From Gluconobacter wancherniae NBRC 103581 (GTDB lineage Bacteria > Pseudomonadota > Alphaproteobacteria > Acetobacterales > Acetobacteraceae), in assembly GCF_007988885.1 (NCBI RefSeq), contig NZ_BJUZ01000001.1:186001-250000 (forward strand): a stretch of 64,000 nt of DNA, given 5' to 3'. Each line of letters starts with the position of its first letter. The stretch's first letter is position 1. The translations under genes and the position numbers were made by a program. The notes under the pieces were generated by a model. It had not been told where the DNA came from. It ran no database searches and saw nothing but the letters and a program-made list of their open reading frames with translations. Positions 35,714 to 43,412 of this stretch are shown here, piece after piece.

Positions 35714-36340
35714 TCAGGCATGATTGAAGCTCGTGATCGGCTGAATAGCGTCCATGACGCCCCGGTCGATCGCGAGGTTCAGATTCTCCACTGTATCGAT
35801 ATCGTAAAGAAGATCAGGGTTTTCGATCCTCTCTGGCCGCTCGTGAGCGTTCCATAGCTTCCGGAAGCCAGCGTCTCCATCCAGTTCGCTCAGGCGGGCG
35901 GTGGTCCGTCTGCTGAGGCAGACAGGTATTCCGCCCCCTTTGCCAACACCGTATCCAGATATAATGTCGCCATTCTCAGGGCGGCTCTCCACGAGTTGTT
36001 GCAGATGGCTGAGCGTCAGAAATGGCTGATCCGTGGCAGTGATCAGGGCAGCCTCGAAGCGTGTGCCCTGCAATTCGAGGATGCCGCTTTGAACAGAGCT
36101 CGCAAGCCCTGTCCTCCATTCCGGGTTGAAAGCGCACTCCACGGGTAATTCGTGTAGTGCCGCCATGACGTCTTCTGACGCTCCACCGGTCACGACAATC
36201 ACTCTGGCGGGGTTGGTTTCCAGCAGCAGTTGAGCCATCTGACGAACCAGTGGAACGCTGTTTTTCAGGAGTAATTGTTTAGGGAATCCGAGCCGTGAGC
36301 TTCCCCCGGCGGCAAGAAGAATTGCAGCGTGGCGGCTCAT
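35714..36340 (-). CDS. Nucleotidyltransferase of the MocA/MobA-like family
   Basis: The 208-residue product has the NTP-transferase signature LAAGGSSRLGFPKQLL at residues 9-24 and ATDQPFLT near the middle for metal binding. MocA adds CMP to molybdopterin for the xanthine dehydrogenase family. It sits directly downstream of and overlapping an XdhC gene (ATGA), which supports this. The true cofactor partner is absent from the window, so the exact nucleotide is inferred. Confidence 0.82.
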   Translation of the reverse strand: MSRHAAILLAAGGSSRLGFPKQLLLKNSVPLVRQMAQLLLETNPARVIVVTGGASEDVMAALHELPVECAFNPEWRTGLASSVQSGILELQGTRFEAALITATDQPFLTLSHLQQLVESRPENGDIISGYGVGKGGGIPVCLSRRTTARLSELDGDAGFRKLWNAHERPERIENPDLLYDIDTVENLNLAIDRGVMDAIQPITSFNHA

Positions 36341-37326
36341 CGCGTCACTTGAGGCAGGGTTGCGTTTCTCGATGCGGTAATCTGCGCCAGAATTGATACT
36401 GCGATTTCGACCGGAGACCGCGCACCAATTTCTATGCCAGCAGGCAGATGAAGGCGCTTCAATGTGGCGTCCGGGATGCCAGCCTTGCGCAGGGCATCAA
36501 CGCGGCTCGCAATTTTACGACGGCTGCCAAGAATGCCTACGCAGAAAGCTGCGGATTTCAGGGCGTATTCTGCAATGCGAAGATCGGTGAAGGCATCATG
36601 CGTCAGGGTATAGACAGCGGTCCAGCGGTCTGGAAGGAGCTTTTCGAAAGCCCTGTCGAGATTACGGCGATCATAGCTGGCGGCACTTAGGCCGGGCGGT
36701 CCCTGTTCGGGACCAAGCGGACGCAGAAGGATAGTCTCCATGTCCATACTGCGGGCGAGCTTGAGGATGGCGAGCGTCACGGGGTCTCCCCCCGCAAGGA
36801 TGAGGCGGGTCGGAGGCTCATGCAGTTTGGCGAATTCGCCAGAAGCCGCCGCCGTATGTTCAGCGTCGGAAAATCGCATCTCGCCGGTCTTGAGGTTGGT
36901 AAGCACTGTCAGGGCGCGCCGGTCTTTACGGGCTTCGCTCAGGCGACTCACATAGACAGACAGATCCGTGATCGCGCGGACGAAAATTGTGATTCGACCG
37001 CCGCATGTAAGCTGGATGTCCAGCACGGGGCTGCCGGCGCCGTAGTCGAGTGTACGGGGCAGGCCATCTGCGAGTGAAGCAAGAGCTTCATGCATGACGG
37101 CAGCTTCGACACATCCCCCAGAGACATACCCAGCAACCTCGCCGTTATCGGCAATGACCATCTCGCTTCCCATGGGACGTGGAGACGAACCAGTAATGCC
37201 TACGAGGGTTGCAAGTGCTGCGCGTCTTCCCTCGGTAGTCCAGCGGGTCAGTGTGGGCAGCAGATCTTCCACCAAACCGTATTCAGGCCATTCCGGAAGT
37301 GGGGAGATCGTATCCTCTGTGGTCAT
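36337..37326 (-). CDS. xdhC: XdhC family molybdenum cofactor chaperone
   Basis: XdhC-type proteins bind sulfurated molybdenum cofactor and deliver it to xanthine dehydrogenase-like enzymes. The 329-residue protein has the N-terminal XdhC_CoxI domain (ALATLVGITGSSPRPMGSEM, YVSGGCVEAAV) and a C-terminal Rossmann domain with VGILGSRRK and the conserved LHLPAGIEIGARSPVEIAVSI tail. Its stop overlaps the MocA-like start. It is divergent from moeA with 144 bp between. No dehydrogenase gene is adjacent. Confidence 0.92.
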   Translation of the reverse strand: MTTEDTISPLPEWPEYGLVEDLLPTLTRWTTEGRRAALATLVGITGSSPRPMGSEMVIADNGEVAGYVSGGCVEAAVMHEALASLADGLPRTLDYGAGSPVLDIQLTCGGRITIFVRAITDLSVYVSRLSEARKDRRALTVLTNLKTGEMRFSDAEHTAAASGEFAKLHEPPTRLILAGGDPVTLAILKLARSMDMETILLRPLGPEQGPPGLSAASYDRRNLDRAFEKLLPDRWTAVYTLTHDAFTDLRIAEYALKSAAFCVGILGSRRKIASRVDALRKAGIPDATLKRLHLPAGIEIGARSPVEIAVSILAQITASRNATLPQVTR

Positions 37327-37470
37327 GAACGCCTCCTCACTTATCAGCGGCGATAGACTAACCCCAAATCCATTTATGACATACCCTTTCCATACAGGCT
37401 GTTGATCTGCACCACAGGAGGTCTATATCGACAGGCGTGTATTTTCGCATGACGGGCCAGCGGGGCAGGG

Positions 37471-38667
37471 ATGAACGAACTTCTGAGCGTGGCACAGGCT
37501 GTTGACCTTGTTCTCCGTTATGCGGGTGACTTTGGAACAGAAACGGTTTCGATCGAAGCGGCTTCTGGCCGTGTTCTGCGGCAGTCCGTAAGGGCGGAGC
37601 GTCCCCAGCCTCCTTATGACCGTGTTATGATGGACGGCATCGCAATGCGTTGTGGGAGCGGGCCGGATCTTCCCTGCGAAGGGGTTTTGAGGGCTGGGGG
37701 AGCACCCGTGAGCTTGCGAGACGGGCGTGGATGTATCGAAGTCATGACCGGCTCTGTTCTGCCAGAGGGTACGGATACGGTCGTCCCGATTGAGCGCCTG
37801 TCGCGACACGGAAAAATTCTTCGGCTTGAGTCTGGTTATACGCCGCAGAAAGGCCAGTTCATTCATCGTAGGGCTTCGGACTGCGAGGCAGGCACGGAGC
37901 TTTTGTCGCGGGGTGTGCGCCTGGGTGGACCAGCGTTGGCGGTGCTTGCCGCTAATGGCTGCGCCTCGGTGGAAGTTTCACGGATTCCTTCCATTGGCAT
38001 CATTTCCACAGGTGATGAACTGGTTGATGTGGATGCCCCGGTGCGGGGTTGGGAAATCCGTCGTTCAAATGAATATGCCATTACGGGCTCGCTCTGTTCG
38101 CGCGGCTTTACCCGGCTTGAGCGCTCAATTGTGCCAGACGATCTGGAGGCGACGACTAAAGCTCTCGAGGCGCAACTCTCACGGCATGATGTGCTGGTTC
38201 TGAGTGGTGGTGTCTCAATGGGAATTTTCGACCATGTTCCAAAGGCTCTGGGCCGTTTGGGCGTGGAGCGCGTCTTTCACAAGGTGGCACAGCGTCCCGG
38301 AAAGCCGCTCTGGTTTGGGATTGGCCCGGAAGGACAGCAGGTTTTTGGCCTGCCCGGAAATCCGGTATCGGCGACAAGCTGTGGCGTGCGCTATGTCGTG
38401 CCGCTTCTGCTGGCGGGACAGGGACTGCGTTCGGACGGAACCTATCCTGTTATCCTGGAGAGTGCCACAGACCGCATACCAACCCTGACACGTTTTCTGC
38501 CTGTTTCTCTTCGGCATGACGACGAAGGTCGTGTTCTGGCAACATCACGGCCGATGTCTACGTCTGGGGATTTCAGTCATCTGGCGTCCACGGATGGTTT
38601 TGTTGAGCTTGATCCGGGGCAAGAGCAGGCGCCTGCGGGCACCCGAGCGGTGTTTCATGCCTGGTGA
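37471..38667 (+). CDS. moeA: Molybdopterin molybdenumtransferase
   Basis: MoeA inserts molybdate into adenylylated molybdopterin. The 398-residue protein has the MoeA domain order, with SGGVSMG as the MPT-binding signature, PGKPLWFG and GLPGNPVS. PYDRVMMDGIAM near residue 50 matches the family. The ATG at 37471 has a GGGGCAGGG just upstream. It heads a six-gene unit with moaA, whose start lies 11 nt inside its end. Confidence 0.94.
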   Translation: MNELLSVAQAVDLVLRYAGDFGTETVSIEAASGRVLRQSVRAERPQPPYDRVMMDGIAMRCGSGPDLPCEGVLRAGGAPVSLRDGRGCIEVMTGSVLPEGTDTVVPIERLSRHGKILRLESGYTPQKGQFIHRRASDCEAGTELLSRGVRLGGPALAVLAANGCASVEVSRIPSIGIISTGDELVDVDAPVRGWEIRRSNEYAITGSLCSRGFTRLERSIVPDDLEATTKALEAQLSRHDVLVLSGGVSMGIFDHVPKALGRLGVERVFHKVAQRPGKPLWFGIGPEGQQVFGLPGNPVSATSCGVRYVVPLLLAGQGLRSDGTYPVILESATDRIPTLTRFLPVSLRHDDEGRVLATSRPMSTSGDFSHLASTDGFVELDPGQEQAPAGTRAVFHAW

Positions 38668-39691
38668 GCGGTCGCGCCACGTCCGTGATCAGTACGGTCG
38701 CCCGCTTCAGGATTTGCGGATTTCGGTCATGGACCGCTGTAATTTCCGCTGTCCCTATTGCATGCCGGAAGCAAAGTATCATGAGCATTTTCGCTTTCTT
38801 GAGCCAAAAGAGCGCTTGAACTTTGACGAGATCGAACGTGTTGCACGCGTTGCGGTCTCTCTGGGCGTTACGAAGCTGCGCCTTACGGGCGGTGAGCCGC
38901 TGCTACGTCCGGGACTGACGGATCTGGTGGGACGGCTGGCCGCTATTGATGGCGTAAATGACGTTGCGCTCACGACAAATGCTGTTCTGCTGGAGCGGCA
39001 TGCAGATGCTCTCAAGTCTGCCGGGCTTCAGCGCATTACGGTCAGTCTGGATAGTCTGGACCCTGCTGTTTTTGCCCGGATGAGCGGGGGGCGAGCACAG
39101 CTTGATCCTGTTTTGTCAGCGATTGCTTATGCGCAGGGTCTGGGCTTCCGTGGAGGAGTGAAGCTCAACACTGTCGTGCAGCGTGGCGTGAATGATGCGG
39201 GCGTGCTGGATCTTGCGGAGCGCTTTCGTCACACGGGCGTTGTGTTGCGCTTCATCGAGTATATGGACGTCGGTACAAGAAATCACTGGGAACGCAGCGA
39301 GGTTGTTCCGTCTGCCGAACTGCGCGAACGCATCAATGCACGCTGGCCCCTTGAGGCTGTGGGTCCGCAGTATCGCGGGGAGGTTGCGCGGCGGTACCGG
39401 TATGCGGATGGTGCGGGTGAAGTCGGGTTCATTTCTTCCGTCAGTGCGCCCTTTTGTGGAGATTGTTCACGGGCGCGCCTCTCTTCTGAGGGGCAGCTCT
39501 ACACATGCCTGTTTGCATCAAAAGGGACAGATCTGAGGGATATCCTGCGCTGTGGCGCAGATGATCAGGAGCTTAGGAATGTTCTGTCTGGTATATGGTC
39601 GGTCAGGACAGATCGCTACAGCGAAGAACGTGCGGAGCACGGCGATACGCCGACATCGCATCGTATCGAAATGAACTATATCGGTGGATAG
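38657..39691 (+). CDS. moaA: GTP 3',8-cyclase
   Basis: MoaA is the radical-SAM enzyme that begins molybdopterin synthesis from GTP. The 344-residue protein has the SAM cluster CNFRCPYC (CxxxCxxC), the C-terminal cluster CGDCSRARL...C and the catalytically needed C-terminal GG (NYIGG). The ATG at 38657 (MPGERSRHVRDQYGR) gives the family length and overlaps moeA by 11 nt; a longer frame upstream lies in moeA and is not MoaA-like. Confidence 0.95.
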   Translation: MPGERSRHVRDQYGRPLQDLRISVMDRCNFRCPYCMPEAKYHEHFRFLEPKERLNFDEIERVARVAVSLGVTKLRLTGGEPLLRPGLTDLVGRLAAIDGVNDVALTTNAVLLERHADALKSAGLQRITVSLDSLDPAVFARMSGGRAQLDPVLSAIAYAQGLGFRGGVKLNTVVQRGVNDAGVLDLAERFRHTGVVLRFIEYMDVGTRNHWERSEVVPSAELRERINARWPLEAVGPQYRGEVARRYRYADGAGEVGFISSVSAPFCGDCSRARLSSEGQLYTCLFASKGTDLRDILRCGADDQELRNVLSGIWSVRTDRYSEERAEHGDTPTSHRIEMNYIGG

Positions 39692-39709
39692 ACCGGGGAA
39701 CCGAGAAAC

Positions 39710-40195
39710 ATGAAAACGCTCACGCATGTAAATGAACGGGGCGAGGATCCCCGTATGGTTGATATCAGCGGAAAAGAAGTCACCGAGCGGAGTGCGCACG
39801 CGCAGGCACGACTGGTATTCCCGTCTGATGTTGCCCGGACACTGGCAGATGCCGGCTTCATGACGTCCAAAGGTGCAGTGCTGACAGTTGCACAGATTGC
39901 GGGTGTTATGGGTGTCAAGGCGACATCCCAGTTAATTCCGCTCTGCCATCCGCTGTCGCTCAGTGGCTGCCGTGTGGAAATCAGCATGGACGGGGATGAG
40001 GCGGTGATTGATTGCCGGGTCTCGTGCAAGGGGCGTACGGGGGTGGAAATGGAGGCACTTACCGGGGCATCCATTGCAGCACTGACCATTTATGACATGT
40101 GTAAGGCATTGTCTCACGATATGATTATTCGTGATGTACGATTGATGGGCAAAGACGGTGGCAAGCGCGACTTTATCCGTCTGGAAAATGCATGA
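39710..40195 (+). CDS. moaC: Cyclic pyranopterin monophosphate synthase
   Basis: MoaC converts the MoaA product into cyclic pyranopterin monophosphate. The 161-residue protein has MVDISGKEVTERSA, the active-site IPLCHPLSLSG, MEALTGASIAALTIYDMCK and the lysine-rich KDGGKRDF end. Length and order are normal. The stop overlaps the mobA start as ATGA. Confidence 0.96.
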   Translation: MKTLTHVNERGEDPRMVDISGKEVTERSAHAQARLVFPSDVARTLADAGFMTSKGAVLTVAQIAGVMGVKATSQLIPLCHPLSLSGCRVEISMDGDEAVIDCRVSCKGRTGVEMEALTGASIAALTIYDMCKALSHDMIIRDVRLMGKDGGKRDFIRLENA

Positions 40196-40782
40196 CAGAG
40201 CTTTATGGTCTGGTTCTCGCAGGAGGGCTCAGTACGCGGATGGGGCAGGATAAGGCTGGCCTGATCTATCGGGGGCGCACACAGCTTGAAGCTGCTTTTG
40301 ATCTTGTGTCGTCGGTGGTGGTGTCCTGCTTTGTTTCGGTGCGCCAGTCTCAGGTGAATGATCCGTTGAGGGGAGAATTTCCCGTAATCGTGGATCAGTC
40401 TGAGGTTGATGGCCCTGCTGCGGGGTTATTGTCGGCGCATGCGCGGTTTCCTGCTGCGTCGTGGCTGGTCGTAGCCTGCGATCTGCCGCTTCTGGATCGT
40501 GGGACGCTGGATCATCTTTTGCTGTCACGAGATGGAAAGTATGATGCGTATGCCTATCGGAGCGAGCACGATGGGTTGCCTGAACCGCTCTGCGCAGTCT
40601 GGGAACCGGCAGCTCTTGAAGCTTTAAAACGGCAGGTTGACGCTGGAAAGAAGTGCCCACGCAAATGTCTGATCAACAGTGACACGCTTCTGATCGCGCC
40701 AGTGAATGCTGGTGCCCTTGATAATATCAACACCCCGCAGGAGCGTCTGGACGCTGCTCGCCGTCTTGGAGAAGGTGCCTGA
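40192..40782 (+). CDS. mobA: Molybdenum cofactor guanylyltransferase
   Basis: MobA joins GMP to molybdopterin to form the bis-MGD cofactor of DMSO-reductase family enzymes. The 196-residue protein has LAGGLSTRMGQDKAGL (residues 8-23) and ACDLPLLD as the metal-binding motif. It overlaps moaC at its start and moaD at its end by a single base, so translation is coupled. With the MocA-like gene at 35714 the cell has candidates for both cofactor forms. Confidence 0.93.
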   Translation: MTELYGLVLAGGLSTRMGQDKAGLIYRGRTQLEAAFDLVSSVVVSCFVSVRQSQVNDPLRGEFPVIVDQSEVDGPAAGLLSAHARFPAASWLVVACDLPLLDRGTLDHLLLSRDGKYDAYAYRSEHDGLPEPLCAVWEPAALEALKRQVDAGKKCPRKCLINSDTLLIAPVNAGALDNINTPQERLDAARRLGEGA

Positions 40783-41021
40783 TGCGTATTCATTTGGAAT
40801 ATTTTGCGCAGCTCAGGGAGCTGGCTGGTCAGAAGCTGCAAATTGTTGAGACCACACACGAGACGGTTGGTCCGCTCTATGATGAGCTTCGCGAGACTTA
40901 CGGTTTTCCATTCAGCCCGGAACGGCTTCGGGTGGCTATCAACGGAGATTTTGCACCATGGACGCAGCCACTCAGGGAGGGGGATCTGGTGGTGTTTATT
41001 CCGCCGGTGACAGGCGGATGA
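40782..41021 (+). CDS. moaD: Molybdopterin synthase sulfur carrier subunit
   Basis: The 79-residue ubiquitin-like protein ends in the required double glycine (PPVTGG), whose thiocarboxylate supplies sulfur to MoaE. RIHLEYFAQLRELAG fits the first strand and helix. The stop overlaps the moaE start as ATGA, as expected for a complex made in fixed ratio. Confidence 0.94.
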   Translation: MRIHLEYFAQLRELAGQKLQIVETTHETVGPLYDELRETYGFPFSPERLRVAINGDFAPWTQPLREGDLVVFIPPVTGG

Positions 41022-41491
41022 ACAGGTTTCAGATGGCGTCGGAGCCAGTTAGCATCGAGACCTTGCGGGCCGCGTTGCATCTCGCTCAGGCGGGGGGATT
41101 CTGTTCTTTTGAGGGGTGGGTGCGCAACACCAACGAAGGTCGTCCGGTCGATGGTCTCGATTACGAAGCCTATGATGCTTTGGCCACAAAAGAAGGCGAG
41201 CGCATCCTTGATGAAGCCATGGCGCGATATGACATCAGCCATGCTGTTGCCATGCATCGCACCGGGAGCCTGAACGTTGGCGATGTCGCAGTATGGATCG
41301 GCGTTTCCGCTCCACATCGCGATGCTGCTTTTCGGGCTTGTCGTTATATCATCGACGAAATTAAGCACCGTGTGCCGGTTTGGAAAAACGAGCGCTATCT
41401 GGATGGAGACACCCAGTGGGTGGCCTGTCACCATACTCACCGGCCGCACGAACACGAACATGACCATGGATCATGCAATCACAATCATTGA
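41018..41491 (+). CDS. moaE: Molybdopterin synthase catalytic subunit with His-rich tail
   Basis: MoaE receives sulfur from MoaD to build molybdopterin. The 157-residue protein has GFCSFEGWVRNTNEG, YEAYDALA, HRTGSLNVGDVAVWI and VPVWKNERYLDG, all family motifs. The last 20 or so residues are unusual: HHTHRPHEHEHDHGSCNHNH contains ten histidines and resembles metal-binding tails of nickel or zinc proteins. The ATG at 41018 overlaps the moaD stop; an upstream in-frame start lies inside moaD. A hairpin terminator follows. Confidence 0.94.
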   Translation: MNRFQMASEPVSIETLRAALHLAQAGGFCSFEGWVRNTNEGRPVDGLDYEAYDALATKEGERILDEAMARYDISHAVAMHRTGSLNVGDVAVWIGVSAPHRDAAFRACRYIIDEIKHRVPVWKNERYLDGDTQWVACHHTHRPHEHEHDHGSCNHNH

Positions 41492-41497
41492 GAACAG

Positions 41498-41524
41498 ACG
41501 GGCAGCTCTTTTGGGGCTGCCCGT
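41498..41524. terminator. Hairpin between moaE and manC
   Basis: A perfect 9-bp stem (ACGGGCAGC / GCTGCCCGT) with a 9-nt loop lies 6 bp after the moaE stop and 16 bp past the convergent manC stop. Short T-runs on both sides make it a likely shared terminator. Confidence 0.6.
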
Positions 41525-41539
41525 TTATGGCGAAAGGGC

Positions 41540-42964
41540 TTATTCCCGCTGATAATCGTCTTCGATTCTGACGATATCATCTTCTCCCAGGTATGGGCCT
41601 GACTGCACCTCAATGAGCACCAGAGGAATTTTTCCCGGGTTCTCAAGGCGGTGTAGCGCACCGAGCGGGAGGTAAATACTCTCATTTTCCCGAATGAGAA
41701 GTTGTTCAGTCCCTCGCGTGACAAGGGCTGTTCCGGCGACGACGACCCAGTGTTCGGCGCGATGGAAATGCTTCTGAAGGGAGAGTTTCTGCTGAGGCTT
41801 CACCATGATGCGCTTCACGTGGAAGCGGTTGCCGTGGGTGAGGCTCTCGTAAAAGCCCCAAGGGCGATAGTTGCGGTTATGCTCTGCCGCCTCTTTTCGT
41901 CCCTCTGCGGCAAGCCGTGTGACGATCTTTTTGACGTCCTGTGCGCAATCCCGGTGCGTGACCATGACGGCATCCTGCGTCACGATAACGATCAGATTTT
42001 CGACGCCCGTCACCGTCGCCACTATGCCTCCGTCTGAACGCACGTAGCAGTTGCGCGTGCGATCAAGGAAAACGTCGCCAAAAACTGCGTTGCCGTCAGT
42101 GTCTTTGGAGCTCAGATCCCAAAGGGAATCCCAGCTGCCAATATCGGACCAGCCAAAATTCCCTGCTACGACCGCCGCAAGGGCCGTGCGTTCGGCGATG
42201 GCGTAATCCACCGAAATTTCGGGCGAGTTTGAAAAGCTTTCCGGATCGAGGCGCTCGAAATCCATGTCACTTGTGCGTTTTGCAACCGCCTCGCCGACAT
42301 TCAGAAAAATATCGGGCTCAAAAGTTTTGGTCTCAGAGAGGAGCACGCTGGCCCGTGCCACAAACATTCCCGAGTTCCAGAGATAGGTTCCTGCACTGAG
42401 GAAGTCGGCCGCACGCTCTGCTGATGGTTTTTCGATAAAACGTGAAACGGTATGAACTCCGGGCATCCCCGGGATTTCTGCGCCACGCTCGATATAGCCA
42501 TACCCCGTTTCTGCACGGGTCGGCTGCATGCCAAATGTGACGATCCTGCCGCCTTTGGCCGCACGGACCGCAGCTTCAAGTGAGAGGCCGAGCTGCTCTT
42601 CGTCCGTAATGGCGGCATCTGCGGCCATGATCCACAAGATTGCGTCCGGATCTGTTTCCGCAACAAGGAATGCCGCAGCTGCGATAGCGGGGGCTGAATT
42701 GCGCCCAACTGGCTCCAGAACGATTCTTGCATCTGAAATGCCGACATCCCGAAGCTGTTCCGCGACGATGAAGCGGTGCTCTGCGTTACAGATGACGATC
42801 GGGCTTTGTAATCCCATCTTCTGGCCGCGGATGGCTGTGTCCTGAATGAGGGAATGCTCATTCAGCAGCGGCCAGAATTGCTTGGGATAGCTCTGGCGCG
42901 ATACCGGCCACAGACGACTTCCTGTTCCTCCGGAAAGGATCACAGGAACAATTTTTATGTTCAT
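41540..42964 (-). CDS. manC: Mannose-1-phosphate guanylyltransferase / mannose-6-phosphate isomerase
   Basis: The 474-residue bifunctional enzyme makes GDP-mannose. The N-terminal domain has ILSGGTGSRLWPVSR and YPKQF (GTP binding), and the C-terminal cupin domain has RPWGFYE, KPQQKLSLQKHFHRAEHWVVV and the end ALHRLENPGKIPL. This is the XanB/AlgA/CpsB type, used for exopolysaccharide and lipopolysaccharide. The start ATG at 42964 gives MNIKIVPVILSGG. No sugar polymerisation genes are adjacent, though a glycosyltransferase lies far upstream. Confidence 0.93.
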   Translation of the reverse strand: MNIKIVPVILSGGTGSRLWPVSRQSYPKQFWPLLNEHSLIQDTAIRGQKMGLQSPIVICNAEHRFIVAEQLRDVGISDARIVLEPVGRNSAPAIAAAAFLVAETDPDAILWIMAADAAITDEEQLGLSLEAAVRAAKGGRIVTFGMQPTRAETGYGYIERGAEIPGMPGVHTVSRFIEKPSAERAADFLSAGTYLWNSGMFVARASVLLSETKTFEPDIFLNVGEAVAKRTSDMDFERLDPESFSNSPEISVDYAIAERTALAAVVAGNFGWSDIGSWDSLWDLSSKDTDGNAVFGDVFLDRTRNCYVRSDGGIVATVTGVENLIVIVTQDAVMVTHRDCAQDVKKIVTRLAAEGRKEAAEHNRNYRPWGFYESLTHGNRFHVKRIMVKPQQKLSLQKHFHRAEHWVVVAGTALVTRGTEQLLIRENESIYLPLGALHRLENPGKIPLVLIEVQSGPYLGEDDIVRIEDDYQRE

Positions 42965-43057
42965 GGCAGGCAAGCACTTCTTCGAAAAAGACTGACTGCC
43001 ATCAGCAATAGTCAATTCCGGGAAACATGCAAAAATTTCCCGGAAGAAAATCTGTGT

Positions 43058-43264
43058 TCAGTCGACGCCGACCATGACGCTGGATGCTTTGATGACGGCA
43101 TAGGCTGTTTTGCCAACTTCGAGCCCCAGCTCTGCTACGGCTTCATTTGTAATGGCGCTCGTGATGACTGTTCCATTGACGTCAATCGTCACGTGAGAGG
43201 TGGTGGCACCTTTCGTGATGCTGTGAATGGTGCCTTTGAGTTGGTTGCGCGCGCTGAGTTTCAT
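43058..43264 (-). CDS. Mop-type molybdate-binding protein (molbindin)
   Basis: The 68-residue protein is a single Mop/TOBE-like domain: SARNQLKGTIHSITKG and VTSAITNEAVAELGLEVG with AVIKASSVMVG at the end. Mop proteins bind several molybdates as a store or buffer. It lies 93 bp beyond the manC start, divergent from a TonB receptor; a palindrome precedes it. It supports active molybdenum handling next to the moa cluster. Confidence 0.92.
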   Translation of the reverse strand: MKLSARNQLKGTIHSITKGATTSHVTIDVNGTVITSAITNEAVAELGLEVGKTAYAVIKASSVMVGVD

Positions 43265-43288
43265 GAGAAAGGTCCTTCTGTTGTGTTT

Positions 43289-43304
43289 CTGACACACTTG
43301 TCAG
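43289..43304. promoter_or_regulatory. Palindrome upstream of the Mop gene
   Basis: CTGACA and TGTCAG with a 4-nt spacer form a perfect 6-bp inverted repeat, 25 bp from the Mop start and in the divergent region to the TonB receptor. It could be an operator or a short RNA hairpin. It does not match the ModE or Fur consensus that I know. Confidence 0.35.
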
Positions 43305-43412
43305 GCTTAAACGTAATTTATGGAGTTACATGTCTCTGATGTGCTGTGCACCGAAATAAGCGAGGAGTAAGGAGCGGAGAGAATTTCAGGTTTCAGTTTT
43401 CGGGAGGTGGTC

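Noticed and set aside
37327-37470. Molybdenum cofactor riboswitch ahead of moeA
   Set aside because: The 144-bp region shows no convincing multi-stem fold, and the known motif is mostly found in other groups.
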